Source: Chloroflexota bacterium
GTDB taxonomy: Bacteria; Chloroflexota; Limnocylindria; Limnocylindrales; CSP1-4
Reading direction: 5' to 3'
Length of the DNA stretch: 43,442 nucleotides
NCBI GenBank assembly: GCA_025935415.1
Contig: JAICVI010000004.1
Location: 1 to 43,442, forward strand
The notes beneath the pieces are model-generated. The model made no database searches. It saw only the letters and a program-made list of their open reading frames with translations, and was not told the origin of the DNA. Both the position numbers and the translations under genes were made by a program. Positions 9,155 through 17,139 of this stretch are shown here, piece after piece; position 1 is the stretch's first letter, and each line of letters starts with the position of its first letter.

Positions 9155-9598
9155 CTAGAAGGGAAGCTCGTCGATCTCGGTGTCGTCGAAGCCGCCGGGC
9201 CGGCCGCCGCCGGCAGGGGCGCCCGCAGCAGCGGGTGCGCCGGCGAAGGTGCCGTCGGCGTTGGCCTCGCGCTTGTCGAGCCCCAGGACGGTGTCCGCGG
9301 TGATGTCGAGCGACATCCGCTTCTGGCCGTCATTGGCCTCGTACTCGCGGGCCTTGAAGCGCCCGTCGACGAAGACGCGCGCGCCCTTGCGGAGGTTCTC
9401 CGCGACACGCTCGCCGCGATCGCCCCAGACGCTCACGCGGAACCAGTCGGTGGCCTCGATCCACTCGCCGGTCTGCTGGTTCTTCGTCGACTGGTTGACC
9501 GCGACGGTGAAGCTCGCCACCGGGCGGCCGTTCGGGGTGTAGCGGAGCTCGGGGTCGCGCCCGAGGTTGCCGATGATCTGGATCTTGCTCAGCGCCAT
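9155..9598 (-). CDS. ssb: Single-stranded DNA-binding protein
   Basis: [81 protein letters not shown]...C-terminal [10 protein letters not shown] acidic tip. Confidence 0.97.
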   Translation of the reverse strand: MALSKIQIIGNLGRDPELRYTPNGRPVASFTVAVNQSTKNQQTGEWIEATDWFRVSVWGDRGERVAENLRKGARVFVDGRFKAREYEANDGQKRMSLDITADTVLGLDKREANADGTFAGAPAAAGAPAGGGRPGGFDDTEIDELPF

Positions 9599-9610
9599 CG
9601 TTCCGCCCTC

Positions 9611-10045
9611 TTACTCGATTGCCGCGGGAGCCGCTTCGCTTTCCGACTCGTCGATCCGCTCGCGACCATCATCCTCTTCTTCCTCGTCCTCTGCGGAGGG
9701 CAGAAGCGACTCGTCGTCACCCTCCTCGCCGGCGCCCGCGTCGCGCATCGCGCGGGCAGGACGCTCCTGGCGGACGATCAGGTGGCGGAGGATCTCCTCG
9801 GTGATCAGCAGGCCGCGCTCGAGCTCGACGATCGCCTCGGTCGGCGATTCGAAGACCACGATGTGGTAGGCGCCCTCGCGGTGGCGGTCGATCGCGTAGG
9901 CGAGCCGGCGGCGGCCCCAGGGCGCGACCTTGACGATCTGGCCGCCGGCGGCGGTGACCTGGCGGGTGGTGCGATCGATGATCGCGGAGATTCGATCGTC
10001 CGGCGCGTCCGGACGGAAGACCAGCATGAGCTCGTAGCGGCGCAC
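9611..10045 (-). CDS. rpsF: 30S ribosomal protein S6, GTG start
   Basis: (V)RRYELMLVFRPDAPDDRISAIIDRTTRQVTAAGGQIVKVAPWGRRRLAYAIDRHREGAYHIVVFE; acidic C-terminal extension; upstream of ssb-rpsR. Confidence 0.95.
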   Translation of the reverse strand: MRRYELMLVFRPDAPDDRISAIIDRTTRQVTAAGGQIVKVAPWGRRRLAYAIDRHREGAYHIVVFESPTEAIVELERGLLITEEILRHLIVRQERPARAMRDAGAGEEGDDESLLPSAEDEEEEDDGRERIDESESEAAPAAIE

Positions 10046-10198
10046 GGCCGTCGGCGCTCCTTCCTGTGGGGATGCCCGGCTCACGACGACGTCGACGCCG
10101 AGCAGAAAGGCAAGACCGCCGGAGTCTAGCACGGGCTTCGCGGCAGCCCGGTTGTATCCTCTGGCGGCGCAAATTCCCCCCAAGCCCCTGGGAGACCC

Positions 10199-11413
10199 GT
10201 GACCGACACGCGAATCGTCCTGCTCGGCAACGCCTCGAGCGATCCGCTTGCCAAGATCCTGGGCAAGAGCGGCCGTGCCCTGACACGCGTCGAGGACCCG
10301 AATGCCCTGATCGGCGCGGCGGCGGACCAGGATGTCATCGTCCTCGACCTCGTCACGCCCCCGAAGACCATCGTCGAGCTGGCCCGCGAGATCCGTGCCG
10401 TTCCCGGGCTCGCGGAGGTGCCGATTCTCGCCATCACCGCATCCGACGACGTCGAGGAGCGCATCCGCCTCCTGGAGGCCGGGGCGGATGACGTCATGAT
10501 CCGCCCGGTCGACGATCGCGAGCTCGACGCCCGGGTGGAGGCGCTCGATCTGCGGCATCGGCGGTCGAAGGAGCTCCGGGGCTCGAGCACCATCGTCGCC
10601 ACGACGCGCCGTCCGGGGAAGCGCCTCATCGCCGTCTACTCGCCGAAGGGCGGCGTCGGGACCACGACCGTCTCGGTGAACCTGGCCCTGGCCATCGCGG
10701 CTCGGAACCCGGACCAGACCGCGCTGGTGGACCTGACACCGATGGGCGGGCAGGTGGCGACGCATCTCGACCTCCAGCCGAAGCTGACGATCGCCGATCT
10801 CATCCGCGACAGCGCCGGCATGATCAGCCCGGAGATCCTCCGGACCACCTACCTCGGCCGGCACGAGACGGGGCTGCTGGTGCTCGCCGGCTCGCCCGCA
10901 CCGAGCACGCAGGCCCTGATGCCGGGACCGGAGGCAACACGGATCCTCGAGGCCGTCCTTGCCGCGGTGTCGACGGTCGTCGTCGACCTTGGCTCCGCGC
11001 TCGACGATCGGGTGATGGCCGCGCTGGATGCCGCCGACGACGTGATCTTCGTCGTGACGCCGGACTTCCCGGCGCTGAAGTCGGTGCACGGGATGCTCGA
11101 GTACCTCGGCGAGGCCGGCGGCGAGCGCGCCGACCCGACGATCGTCGTCAACGAGACGTATGCGCTCCAGACGCTGACACCAGGCGACATCGAAACGGCA
11201 CTCGGCCGGCGAGTGGCGATCAGGATCCCGTACGACCCGCTGCTGTATCTGCGCGCCGTCAACGCCGGCACACCGGTCTTCGCGAGCGCCCCGACCTCGC
11301 AGCCATCGCGACGCTTCGACCAGCTCGCTGCGGTGGTGCTCGGTGAGGACGCGCCGGCCTCGCTGACCGAGGCGCGCCGCCGCGGCATCGGCGGGTTCTT
11401 CGGGCGCGGCTAG
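10199..11413 (+). CDS. CpaE-like ATPase: N-terminal REC-like domain plus MinD/ParA-type P-loop ATPase
   Basis: DQDVIVLDLVTPPKTIVELAREIRAVPGLAEVPILAITASDDVEERIRLLEAGADDVMIRPVDDREL (REC-like) then LIAVYSPKGGVGTTTVSVNLALAIAARNPDQTALVDLTPMGGQVATHLDLQP (deviant Walker A). GTG start with GGGAG SD. Confidence 0.85.
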   Translation: MTDTRIVLLGNASSDPLAKILGKSGRALTRVEDPNALIGAAADQDVIVLDLVTPPKTIVELAREIRAVPGLAEVPILAITASDDVEERIRLLEAGADDVMIRPVDDRELDARVEALDLRHRRSKELRGSSTIVATTRRPGKRLIAVYSPKGGVGTTTVSVNLALAIAARNPDQTALVDLTPMGGQVATHLDLQPKLTIADLIRDSAGMISPEILRTTYLGRHETGLLVLAGSPAPSTQALMPGPEATRILEAVLAAVSTVVVDLGSALDDRVMAALDAADDVIFVVTPDFPALKSVHGMLEYLGEAGGERADPTIVVNETYALQTLTPGDIETALGRRVAIRIPYDPLLYLRAVNAGTPVFASAPTSQPSRRFDQLAAVVLGEDAPASLTEARRRGIGGFFGRG

Positions 11414-11820
11414 GAAGCTTCCTCACCCGCGCGCTCGCCGTCGCCCGCGAGCGCCTTCTGGTCGCGGCCTGGGTCGTCCGGCTGGCGGCGCAGCGGATCT
11501 GCCTCGTCCAGGGAGGGTTCGCCGTCAGCGGCGAGGACCTCGTAATGCGCGACGTGGATGTCGTCGATGAGCTCACGTACGCCGGGGATCAGGCGTGGCT
11601 CGACGAGGTTCGGGCCGACCCAGCCATAGAGCGACGCGGGGTCCTGCCACTCCTCGAACAGGATGGCTTCTTCGCTGCCGTCCGCCTGCAGCCGGCGCGC
11701 GAGCCGGACGTAGACGAGCCCGGGCTGCTCCCGCATCAACGCCACCTGGCGCCGGAGCAGGGCATTGAACGCGCCAACGCGACCCGTGCGCACGTTGGCC
11801 CTGAGGACGCGGACGATCAC
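11410..11820 (-). CDS. Antibiotic biosynthesis monooxygenase (ABM)-like domain protein
   Basis: (V)IVRVLRANVRTGRVGAFNALLRRQVALMREQPGLVYVRLARRLQADGSEEAILFEEWQDPASLYGWVGP...VAHYEVLAAD; ferredoxin-like ABM pattern. Confidence 0.65.
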   Translation of the reverse strand: MIVRVLRANVRTGRVGAFNALLRRQVALMREQPGLVYVRLARRLQADGSEEAILFEEWQDPASLYGWVGPNLVEPRLIPGVRELIDDIHVAHYEVLAADGEPSLDEADPLRRQPDDPGRDQKALAGDGERAGEEAS

Positions 11821-12008
11821 TGATTCACCGCTGCTTGGGCTCAGCCGGCACTGCCCTGCTGGCATTGGCGACCGCCGCCGACCGCTTTCCCCAAGTCTGC
11901 CAACTCACCACTGGCGCGCCAAGGGCCTGACCTTGCGACGGTATTGCAATCGCTCCGAGATCCGCTCTCTGGTTCGCGCCGCGGTGTCGGATTCGTGTCG
12001 GGAGGCGG

Positions 12009-12091
12009 TGCCGAAGGCGGGATTCGAACCCGCACGCCCTCGCGGGCAGCCGATTTTAAGTCGGCCGCGTCTGCCATTCCGCCACTCCGGC
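12009..12091 (-). tRNA. tRNA-Leu(TAA), CCA not encoded
   Basis: GCCGGAGTGGCGGAATGGCAGACGCGGCCGACTTAAAATCGGCTGCCCGCGAGGGCGTGCGGGTTCGAATCCCGCCTTCGGCA; long variable arm; anticodon loop CTTAAAA. Confidence 0.95.
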
Positions 12092-12095
12092 GGGG

Positions 12096-12671
12096 TCAGC
12101 GTACCGTGCGCGCCTCGGTCTTCTGGGCGTTCGCGGCGTTCTCGGCGTCCTGGCCGTCGCGGTCGTCACCGCGCGACTCCCCGCGCATGCCCGCGGGATG
12201 CGGCGTCAATCCCCCGCCCCGGACCGTTGCCCCCACGGCCATGGCGGCGCCGATCAGGACCAGGTTCTTGATGATGTACTGGCCCTCGAGCGTCGGCACC
12301 AGCGGAAAAGCCGAGAACGTCTCCTGCGGGAACAGCAGCAACGGCATGAACGTACCCGCCATCTGGAGCGCCAGCAGGAGCAGGATCCCGCGCAGGCCCC
12401 GCCCGATGATGAGCCCGATGCCGATCAGGCTCTCCCATGCGGCAAGAAAGGGCACCGACACGGACGGTTCGACGAGCCCCAGCGTCAGCCGGTCGATCGT
12501 CCGCCCCACCAGCGTCTCCGCGGGGCTGAGGTTCGGAAAGAACTTGAGAGCGCCGAACCACAGGAAGACGATCCCCAGCGCGATCCGAAGCGTCGGGATG
12601 GCCAGGCGAGCCAGGGTTGCGGTGATGCGGGCGTCGACCCGGTCGATGGGGGCAGGAAGGCGGGTAGCCAC
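12096..12671 (-). CDS. DoxX-family membrane protein
   Basis: LARLAIPTLRIALGIVFLWFGALKFFPNLSPAETLVGRTIDRLTLGLVEPSVSVPFLAAWESLIGIGLIIGRGLRGILLLLALQMAGTFMPLLLFP; four TMs. Confidence 0.75.
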   Translation of the reverse strand: MATRLPAPIDRVDARITATLARLAIPTLRIALGIVFLWFGALKFFPNLSPAETLVGRTIDRLTLGLVEPSVSVPFLAAWESLIGIGLIIGRGLRGILLLLALQMAGTFMPLLLFPQETFSAFPLVPTLEGQYIIKNLVLIGAAMAVGATVRGGGLTPHPAGMRGESRGDDRDGQDAENAANAQKTEARTVR

Positions 12672-12706
12672 GGCGTCAGCGTAGTGGCCGCCAGGCTGCG
12701 GGGACG

Positions 12707-13108
12707 TTAACCCGTGCCTTCGGCTCGCGAGGCTGCCAGCGTCGCCGCGTCCCGATAGCGCTGATGCGCCGCCGCTTCCTCGACCTCGGCCTGCGCCACG
12801 TCAGTCTCGGCGTCGGCGACATCCGACCGGGAGGTCTGGATGACCGCCCGCGCCGCGGTGGCGGTCTTCTGCGCGGAGCTCTCCGCGAGGGCCGCGGCGG
12901 TGACCGCCTGCCTGGCGGCCTCTGCCGTCGCCGCGGCGGCGGCAGCCGTTGCCATCGCCGCGTCAGCGGCCTCTCCGGCGGCTGCCGCGGCAGCTTCCGC
13001 TGCGACCCGACCTCGTCGCGCGACGGCCACCGTCCGTTCGGCCGCGCGCCATTCCTCGAGGGCGGCGGCGGTCGTCTTGATGTCCTGTCGCTGCTGGTCC
13101 GTTGTCAT
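12707..13108 (-). CDS. Ala-rich, low-complexity helical/coiled-coil hypothetical protein (133 aa)
   Basis: MTTDQQRQDIKTTAAALEEWRAAERTVAVARRGRVAAEAAAAAAGEAADAAMATAAAAAATAEAARQAVTAAALAESSAQKTATAARAVIQTSRSDVADAETDVAQAEVEEAAAHQRYRDAATLAASRAEGTG; GGAGG SD upstream of ATG. Confidence 0.65.
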   Translation of the reverse strand: MTTDQQRQDIKTTAAALEEWRAAERTVAVARRGRVAAEAAAAAAGEAADAAMATAAAAAATAEAARQAVTAAALAESSAQKTATAARAVIQTSRSDVADAETDVAQAEVEEAAAHQRYRDAATLAASRAEGTG

Positions 13109-13171
13109 CGGGACGGCCTCCGCGGGCTGGGAGGGCGAGTCTAGGCCGAACGGCTCTGGGAGCCGAGGCGT

Positions 13172-13248
13172 TGGAGGCGACGACCGGATTCGAACCGGTG
13201 AATAGAGGTTTTGCAGACCTCCGTGTTGAACCACTTCACCACGTCGCC
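13172..13248 (-). tRNA. tRNA-Cys(GCA), CCA encoded
   Basis: GGCGACGTGGTGAAGTGGTTCAACACGGAGGTCTGCAAAACCTCTATTCACCGGTTCGAATCCGGTCGTCGCCTCCA. Confidence 0.95.
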
Positions 13249-13296
13249 TCGGGGCCCGCGGATTGTGCCACGGCGGGTGCCGCCGGGCCCGGGAGC

Positions 13297-13370
13297 TGGT
13301 TGCCCCTCGAGGATTCGAACCTCGCCTAACGGATTCAAAGTCCGCTGTCCTACCACTAGACGAAGGGGCA
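13297..13370 (-). tRNA. tRNA-Gln(TTG), CCA encoded
   Basis: TGCCCCTTCGTCTAGTGGTAGGACAGCGGACTTTGAATCCGTTAGGCGAGGTTCGAATCCTCGAGGGGCAACCA. Confidence 0.95.
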
Positions 13371-13421
13371 GCACGCGCTCGGTAGCATACCGGTGGCCCC
13401 ATCCGCGTCCGGGCAAAGAAA

Positions 13422-13497
13422 TGGAGCGGAAGACGGGACTCGAACCCGCGACCCTCACCTTGGCAAGGTGATGCTCTACCAACTGAGCCACTTCCGC
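13422..13497 (-). tRNA. tRNA-Gly(GCC), CCA encoded
   Basis: GCGGAAGTGGCTCAGTTGGTAGAGCATCACCTTGCCAAGGTGAGGGTCGCGGGTTCGAGTCCCGTCTTCCGCTCCA. Confidence 0.96.
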
Positions 13498-13526
13498 TCG
13501 GGGGCATGCGCAACGCCGGTGATTGT

Positions 13527-13602
13527 TGGTGCCGAGAGCCAGAGTCGAACTGGCGACACCGCGATTTTCAGTCGCGTGCTCTACCAACTGAGCTATCTCG
13601 GC
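13527..13602 (-). tRNA. tRNA-Phe(GAA), CCA encoded
   Basis: GCCGAGATAGCTCAGTTGGTAGAGCACGCGACTGAAAATCGCGGTGTCGCCAGTTCGACTCTGGCTCTCGGCACCA. Confidence 0.96.
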
Positions 13603-13660
13603 CCGGCGGTGTCCATCGGTCCGGATCGACCCGTCCCGACGGCTGCCGAAGGGTAGCACG

Positions 13661-13675
13661 GGCCCTTTCGGGCCT
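13661..13675 (-). terminator. Short hairpin directly after the winged-helix gene stop
   Basis: Minus strand TGA-AGGCCC-GAAA-GGGCCC: 5-bp stem with GAAA tetraloop immediately after the stop codon. Confidence 0.4.
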
Positions 13676-14791
13676 TCAATCGAGGCCGGACACCTCGACG
13701 GGACGGCCGAGGAAGGCCTCGAGTCGAGCGATCGCCGTCCCGATGGCGGCGCGCTGTGGGGCGTCGAGCGCGACCTTGGGCTCGACGGCGACGGCGGTCG
13801 ACCCGCCGGCGTCCTTCCAGCTCCAGCCGCCGATGACGAGCCCGTTGCGGACGACCACGTGGGCGAGAATCTCCGCGGCCGCCCGTGCCGGCGGCGGCAG
13901 GTTCGGGTCCATCGCGTCGGATCGATCGCGGAACGCGACCAGCAGCTCGTCGTAGTTGGGCAGGAGGTGCACGCTCGGCGGCTCCGCGCTCGGGAAGAGC
14001 TGCGCCTCCCCGCGATGAACCCAGAACGTCCGCCCGTCGACGGTTTCCCGGGCGAGCGCGGTCCCCGCGGCCTCGAGGGCCGTGCGGGCCTCCCGCAGCG
14101 TCAGTCCCGACCACCACGCGAGATCGACGTCCTGGGCCGGACCATGCCCCTGCACGTACCGCGTCGCCAGCTCGGCGAGGGCCTCGTCTCGCTCCCGTGG
14201 CCGGCTCCGCGGAACCCGCTCGTCCAGGAGCGCGTACGTCTGGCGACGACCGCGGCGTGGCCCGCTGCAGACGACGGCCTCGAGCTCCGCGTCGATCAGC
14301 ATGTAGCCCAACCGGAGCCGCGATCCGAGGACGCCCGCGTCGGCCATCGCCCCTGCAAGCTCCTCCCGAAGCAGCGCCCGGCCACCATGCAGCAGGCCGC
14401 GGATGACATCGCGGCTCCGCTTGCGCGTCTCGAGGTCGAGCTCCAGCTGGCGGTATTGGTAGGCGCTTGCCTGGTGCACCCGCGGCGCGGTCAGCTGGAG
14501 CAGCCAGCGGAGGTCTTCGGCGGCCACGAAATGCCACGTCGGGCGCATGACGTGGGTCCGCAGCAGCTCGCCGGCGTCGAACCGGCGGTCGATGTCCGCG
14601 TCGGTCGCGCCCGCGACGCGCTGCGCGAGCCCCCACTTCGCGCCCGGGTAGTCCTGCGATTGGACGGCGAGCAGGTGGCGGACGGCCTGGGTCGGGTCGT
14701 CGAACCTCTCGCCCGTGAGGCCCTGTGCGCGCAGGCGCCGGGCCGCGATCGCGTTGGCGGAACGCTCGTCCAGTCCGTCGACCGCCGTCAG
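13676..14791 (-). CDS. Winged-helix DNA-binding domain protein (HTH_42/AlkZ-like); start uncertain, annotated ATG at 14548 is internal
   Basis: Family-like N-terminus SANAIAARRLRAQGLTGERFDDPTQAVRHLLAVQSQDYPGAKWGLAQRVAGATDADIDRRFDAGELLRTHVMRPTWHFVAAEDLRWLLQLTAPRV extends upstream of the track's Met. End set at a candidate CTG; could instead be CTG at 14773. Confidence 0.75.
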   Translation of the reverse strand: MTAVDGLDERSANAIAARRLRAQGLTGERFDDPTQAVRHLLAVQSQDYPGAKWGLAQRVAGATDADIDRRFDAGELLRTHVMRPTWHFVAAEDLRWLLQLTAPRVHQASAYQYRQLELDLETRKRSRDVIRGLLHGGRALLREELAGAMADAGVLGSRLRLGYMLIDAELEAVVCSGPRRGRRQTYALLDERVPRSRPRERDEALAELATRYVQGHGPAQDVDLAWWSGLTLREARTALEAAGTALARETVDGRTFWVHRGEAQLFPSAEPPSVHLLPNYDELLVAFRDRSDAMDPNLPPPARAAAEILAHVVVRNGLVIGGWSWKDAGGSTAVAVEPKVALDAPQRAAIGTAIARLEAFLGRPVEVSGLD

Positions 14792-14804
14792 TCGAGGCCC
14801 GCCG

Positions 14805-15791
14805 TCAGTCCAGCCCGGCGAGCGCCTGGACGTCGCTCGGGTTGAGGGGCCCCTCGCCGGTGAGCTGGCGAAGGCGGTTGATGCGATCGAGGACGGCCGG
14901 GTGGGTCGAGAACAGCGACGACGACCGCTCCTCGAACTTCTTGATCGGGTTCGTGAAATAGAGATGCTGGGTCGCGCGGTTCGCGACCTCGAGGACCTCG
15001 CGGTCGCTGGCGATCTTCGCGAGCGCGCGCTCGAGCCCGATCGGGTTGCGGGTCAGCTCGACGGATGACGCGTCGGCGAGGTACTCCCGCTGGCGGCTCA
15101 CGGCCAGCTGGACGAGGCGCCCGATGATCGGGGCCACGACGGCCAGGACGATTGCGAGGATGAACATGATCGCGACGAGCCCGCCCCCGCCCCGGTCTCG
15201 GTCGCCGCCCCGGCCACCGCGCCCGCCGCCCCAGAACGTGAACCGCAGGAAGAAGTCCGCCAGCAGCGCGATGGAACCGACGAGGACCGCGACCAGCAGC
15301 GAGAAGCGGATGTCGAAGTTGCGGACGTGAGAGAGCTCGTGGCCCATGACGCCCTGGAGCTCCTCGCGATCGAGCTTCTGGAGCAGGCCGGTCGTGATCG
15401 CGACCGAGGCGTGCTTGGGATCCCGGCCCGTCGCGAAGGCGTTGGGCGCGGTGTCGTCGATGATGTAGACCTTCGGCATCGGGACGTTCGCCGCGATCGC
15501 CATCTCCTGGACGACGTTCATCAGCTGCGGCGCGGCCTGCTGGGTGACCTCCTTCGCGCCCGAGGTCGCGAGCACGAGCTTGTCCCCGGCGAAATACGAA
15601 CCGACCGACAGGAGCATCGCCAGGACGATCGCGCCCGTGGTGACGCCGAACGCGCCCTCGACGTAGCCGGTGGTGCCGTAGCCGATCGCGAAGCCCAGCG
15701 CGGCGAGCAGGAGCGTGACCAGCACGATGAGCACGACCGAGTTGCGGCGGTTGGCCGACTGCTGCTCGTGGAACGTCGATCTCGTCTGCAT
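14805..15791 (-). CDS. htpX: M48-family zinc metalloprotease HtpX
   Basis: PMPKVYIIDDTAPNAFATGRDPKHASVAITTGLLQKLDREELQGVMGHELSHVRNFDIRFSLL (HExxH = HELSH); SRQREYLADASSVELTRNPIGLERALAKI. Confidence 0.96.
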   Translation of the reverse strand: MQTRSTFHEQQSANRRNSVVLIVLVTLLLAALGFAIGYGTTGYVEGAFGVTTGAIVLAMLLSVGSYFAGDKLVLATSGAKEVTQQAAPQLMNVVQEMAIAANVPMPKVYIIDDTAPNAFATGRDPKHASVAITTGLLQKLDREELQGVMGHELSHVRNFDIRFSLLVAVLVGSIALLADFFLRFTFWGGGRGGRGGDRDRGGGGLVAIMFILAIVLAVVAPIIGRLVQLAVSRQREYLADASSVELTRNPIGLERALAKIASDREVLEVANRATQHLYFTNPIKKFEERSSSLFSTHPAVLDRINRLRQLTGEGPLNPSDVQALAGLD

Positions 15792-15915
15792 CGGGGTTCG
15801 GTTCGGCTCTCGGGCTACGTCCGCTGCCCGGCTCGCGTCCGGATCAGGGCACCACGCCCGCCGGCCCGTTGGGCGCGGCGGGACGGGGCGTCAGCTCGAT
15901 GGACGAGCCCGGAGG

Positions 15916-16482
15916 TCAGCTCAGGCTGAGGTCGACCGTCGGGACGTTCGCCGCTTCCGGCTCGGCCTCGAAGAACTCGCGCTTCGTGAAGCCGAACATT
16001 CCCGCGAGGAGCACGGCCGGGAAGACCTGGATCGCGTTGTTGTACTCGAGCACGCTGGCGTTGTAGTGCTGGCGGCTGAACGAGATCTGGTTCTCGGTCG
16101 TGGTCAGCTCCTCCTGGAGCGAGAGCACGTTCTGGTTGGCCTTGAGGTCGGGGTAGTTCTCGACGACCGCGAACAGCGAACGAAGAGCACCGGTCAGCGC
16201 GTTCTCGGCCTGGGCCTGCTGGGCGACGCTCCCCTGAGCGCCGGCGGTGACTGCCGAGGCGCGGGCGTTGGTGACGTCCGTCAGGACCTTCTGCTCGAAG
16301 TTCATGTAGCCCTTGACGGCATTCACGAGGTTCGGGATCAGGTCGTGTCGACGCTTCAGCTGGACCTGGATCTGTGCGAGGGCTTCGTCGATCCGATTGC
16401 GGCGGCTGACGAGCCCGTTGTAGATGCCGATCACGACTGCGACCACGACGGCCACGATGACCAGCAGGATGATCAATTCCAC
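15916..16482 (-). CDS. LemA family protein
   Basis: MELIILLVIVAVVVAVVIGIYNGLVSRRNRIDEALAQIQVQLKRRHDLIPNLVNAVKGYMNFEQKVLTDVTNARA...FPAVLLAGMFGFTKREFFEAE. Confidence 0.95.
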   Translation of the reverse strand: MELIILLVIVAVVVAVVIGIYNGLVSRRNRIDEALAQIQVQLKRRHDLIPNLVNAVKGYMNFEQKVLTDVTNARASAVTAGAQGSVAQQAQAENALTGALRSLFAVVENYPDLKANQNVLSLQEELTTTENQISFSRQHYNASVLEYNNAIQVFPAVLLAGMFGFTKREFFEAEPEAANVPTVDLSLS

Positions 16483-16640
16483 GTTGTGAACCCTCCACGA
16501 CGGCTCGCGCGTTCCGGCGCACGTCGCCGACTCCGGTCAGTCTACTGTTCTGTCGCGGGCTGTCACCCTGGGCCGGGGGAGCGTTTCGTGGACGTTGCCC
16601 GGGTCACCGATCCGAAGAGCGCGGTCCGGTAGGCTTTCGA

Positions 16641-16717
16641 GGGCGGTTAGCTCAGCTGGTCAGAGCACCTCGTTTACACCGAGGGTGTCGGGGGTTCGAG
16701 TCCCTCACCGCCCACCA
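16641..16717 (+). tRNA. tRNA-Val(TAC), CCA encoded
   Basis: GGGCGGTTAGCTCAGCTGGTCAGAGCACCTCGTTTACACCGAGGGTGTCGGGGGTTCGAGTCCCTCACCGCCCACCA. Confidence 0.96.
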
Positions 16718-17139
16718 ACCACCGCACGGGGGCGGCAGACGCCCGCGCGCCGCGGGTGCGGCTGGGTCTTCCGCGCGGCGCCGGGAGCAGCTTTCCGCGC
16801 GGCGTCACCAATCTTCGCGCCGGGCGCCCCGCGCGACGCGCCTGACAGCTATCGCCGCGTCCCGCTGCGCCCCCGGGCCCTCAGCTCTTGCCCAGCGCGT
16901 GATTTTCCTTCGCTTACCGCTCCCCGTGGTATTCGACGGAAGGATCGCCTCCTGGGGAACGCATCGAACGGTCGCCGAGCGTGGGTCGATGGCGACGAGC
17001 ACCTTTGGAGGCTCGATTCCCGCCCAGTACCACTCGGGGCGGTAGGTGAAGGAAGCGAGGGGCGCGGAGGCTCGGTATACCGCCGGGGCTGGTAGCCGGA
17101 GGTGGGCGCCAGCGCCCGGCTCCGGAACCGAGCCGCGCG

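Noticed and set aside
12009-13602. Repeated short motifs resembling a CRISPR array
   Set aside because: The recurring GTTCGA/CCAACTGAG-like elements are tRNA T-arms and D-arms; spacing and cloverleaf folds fit tRNAs.
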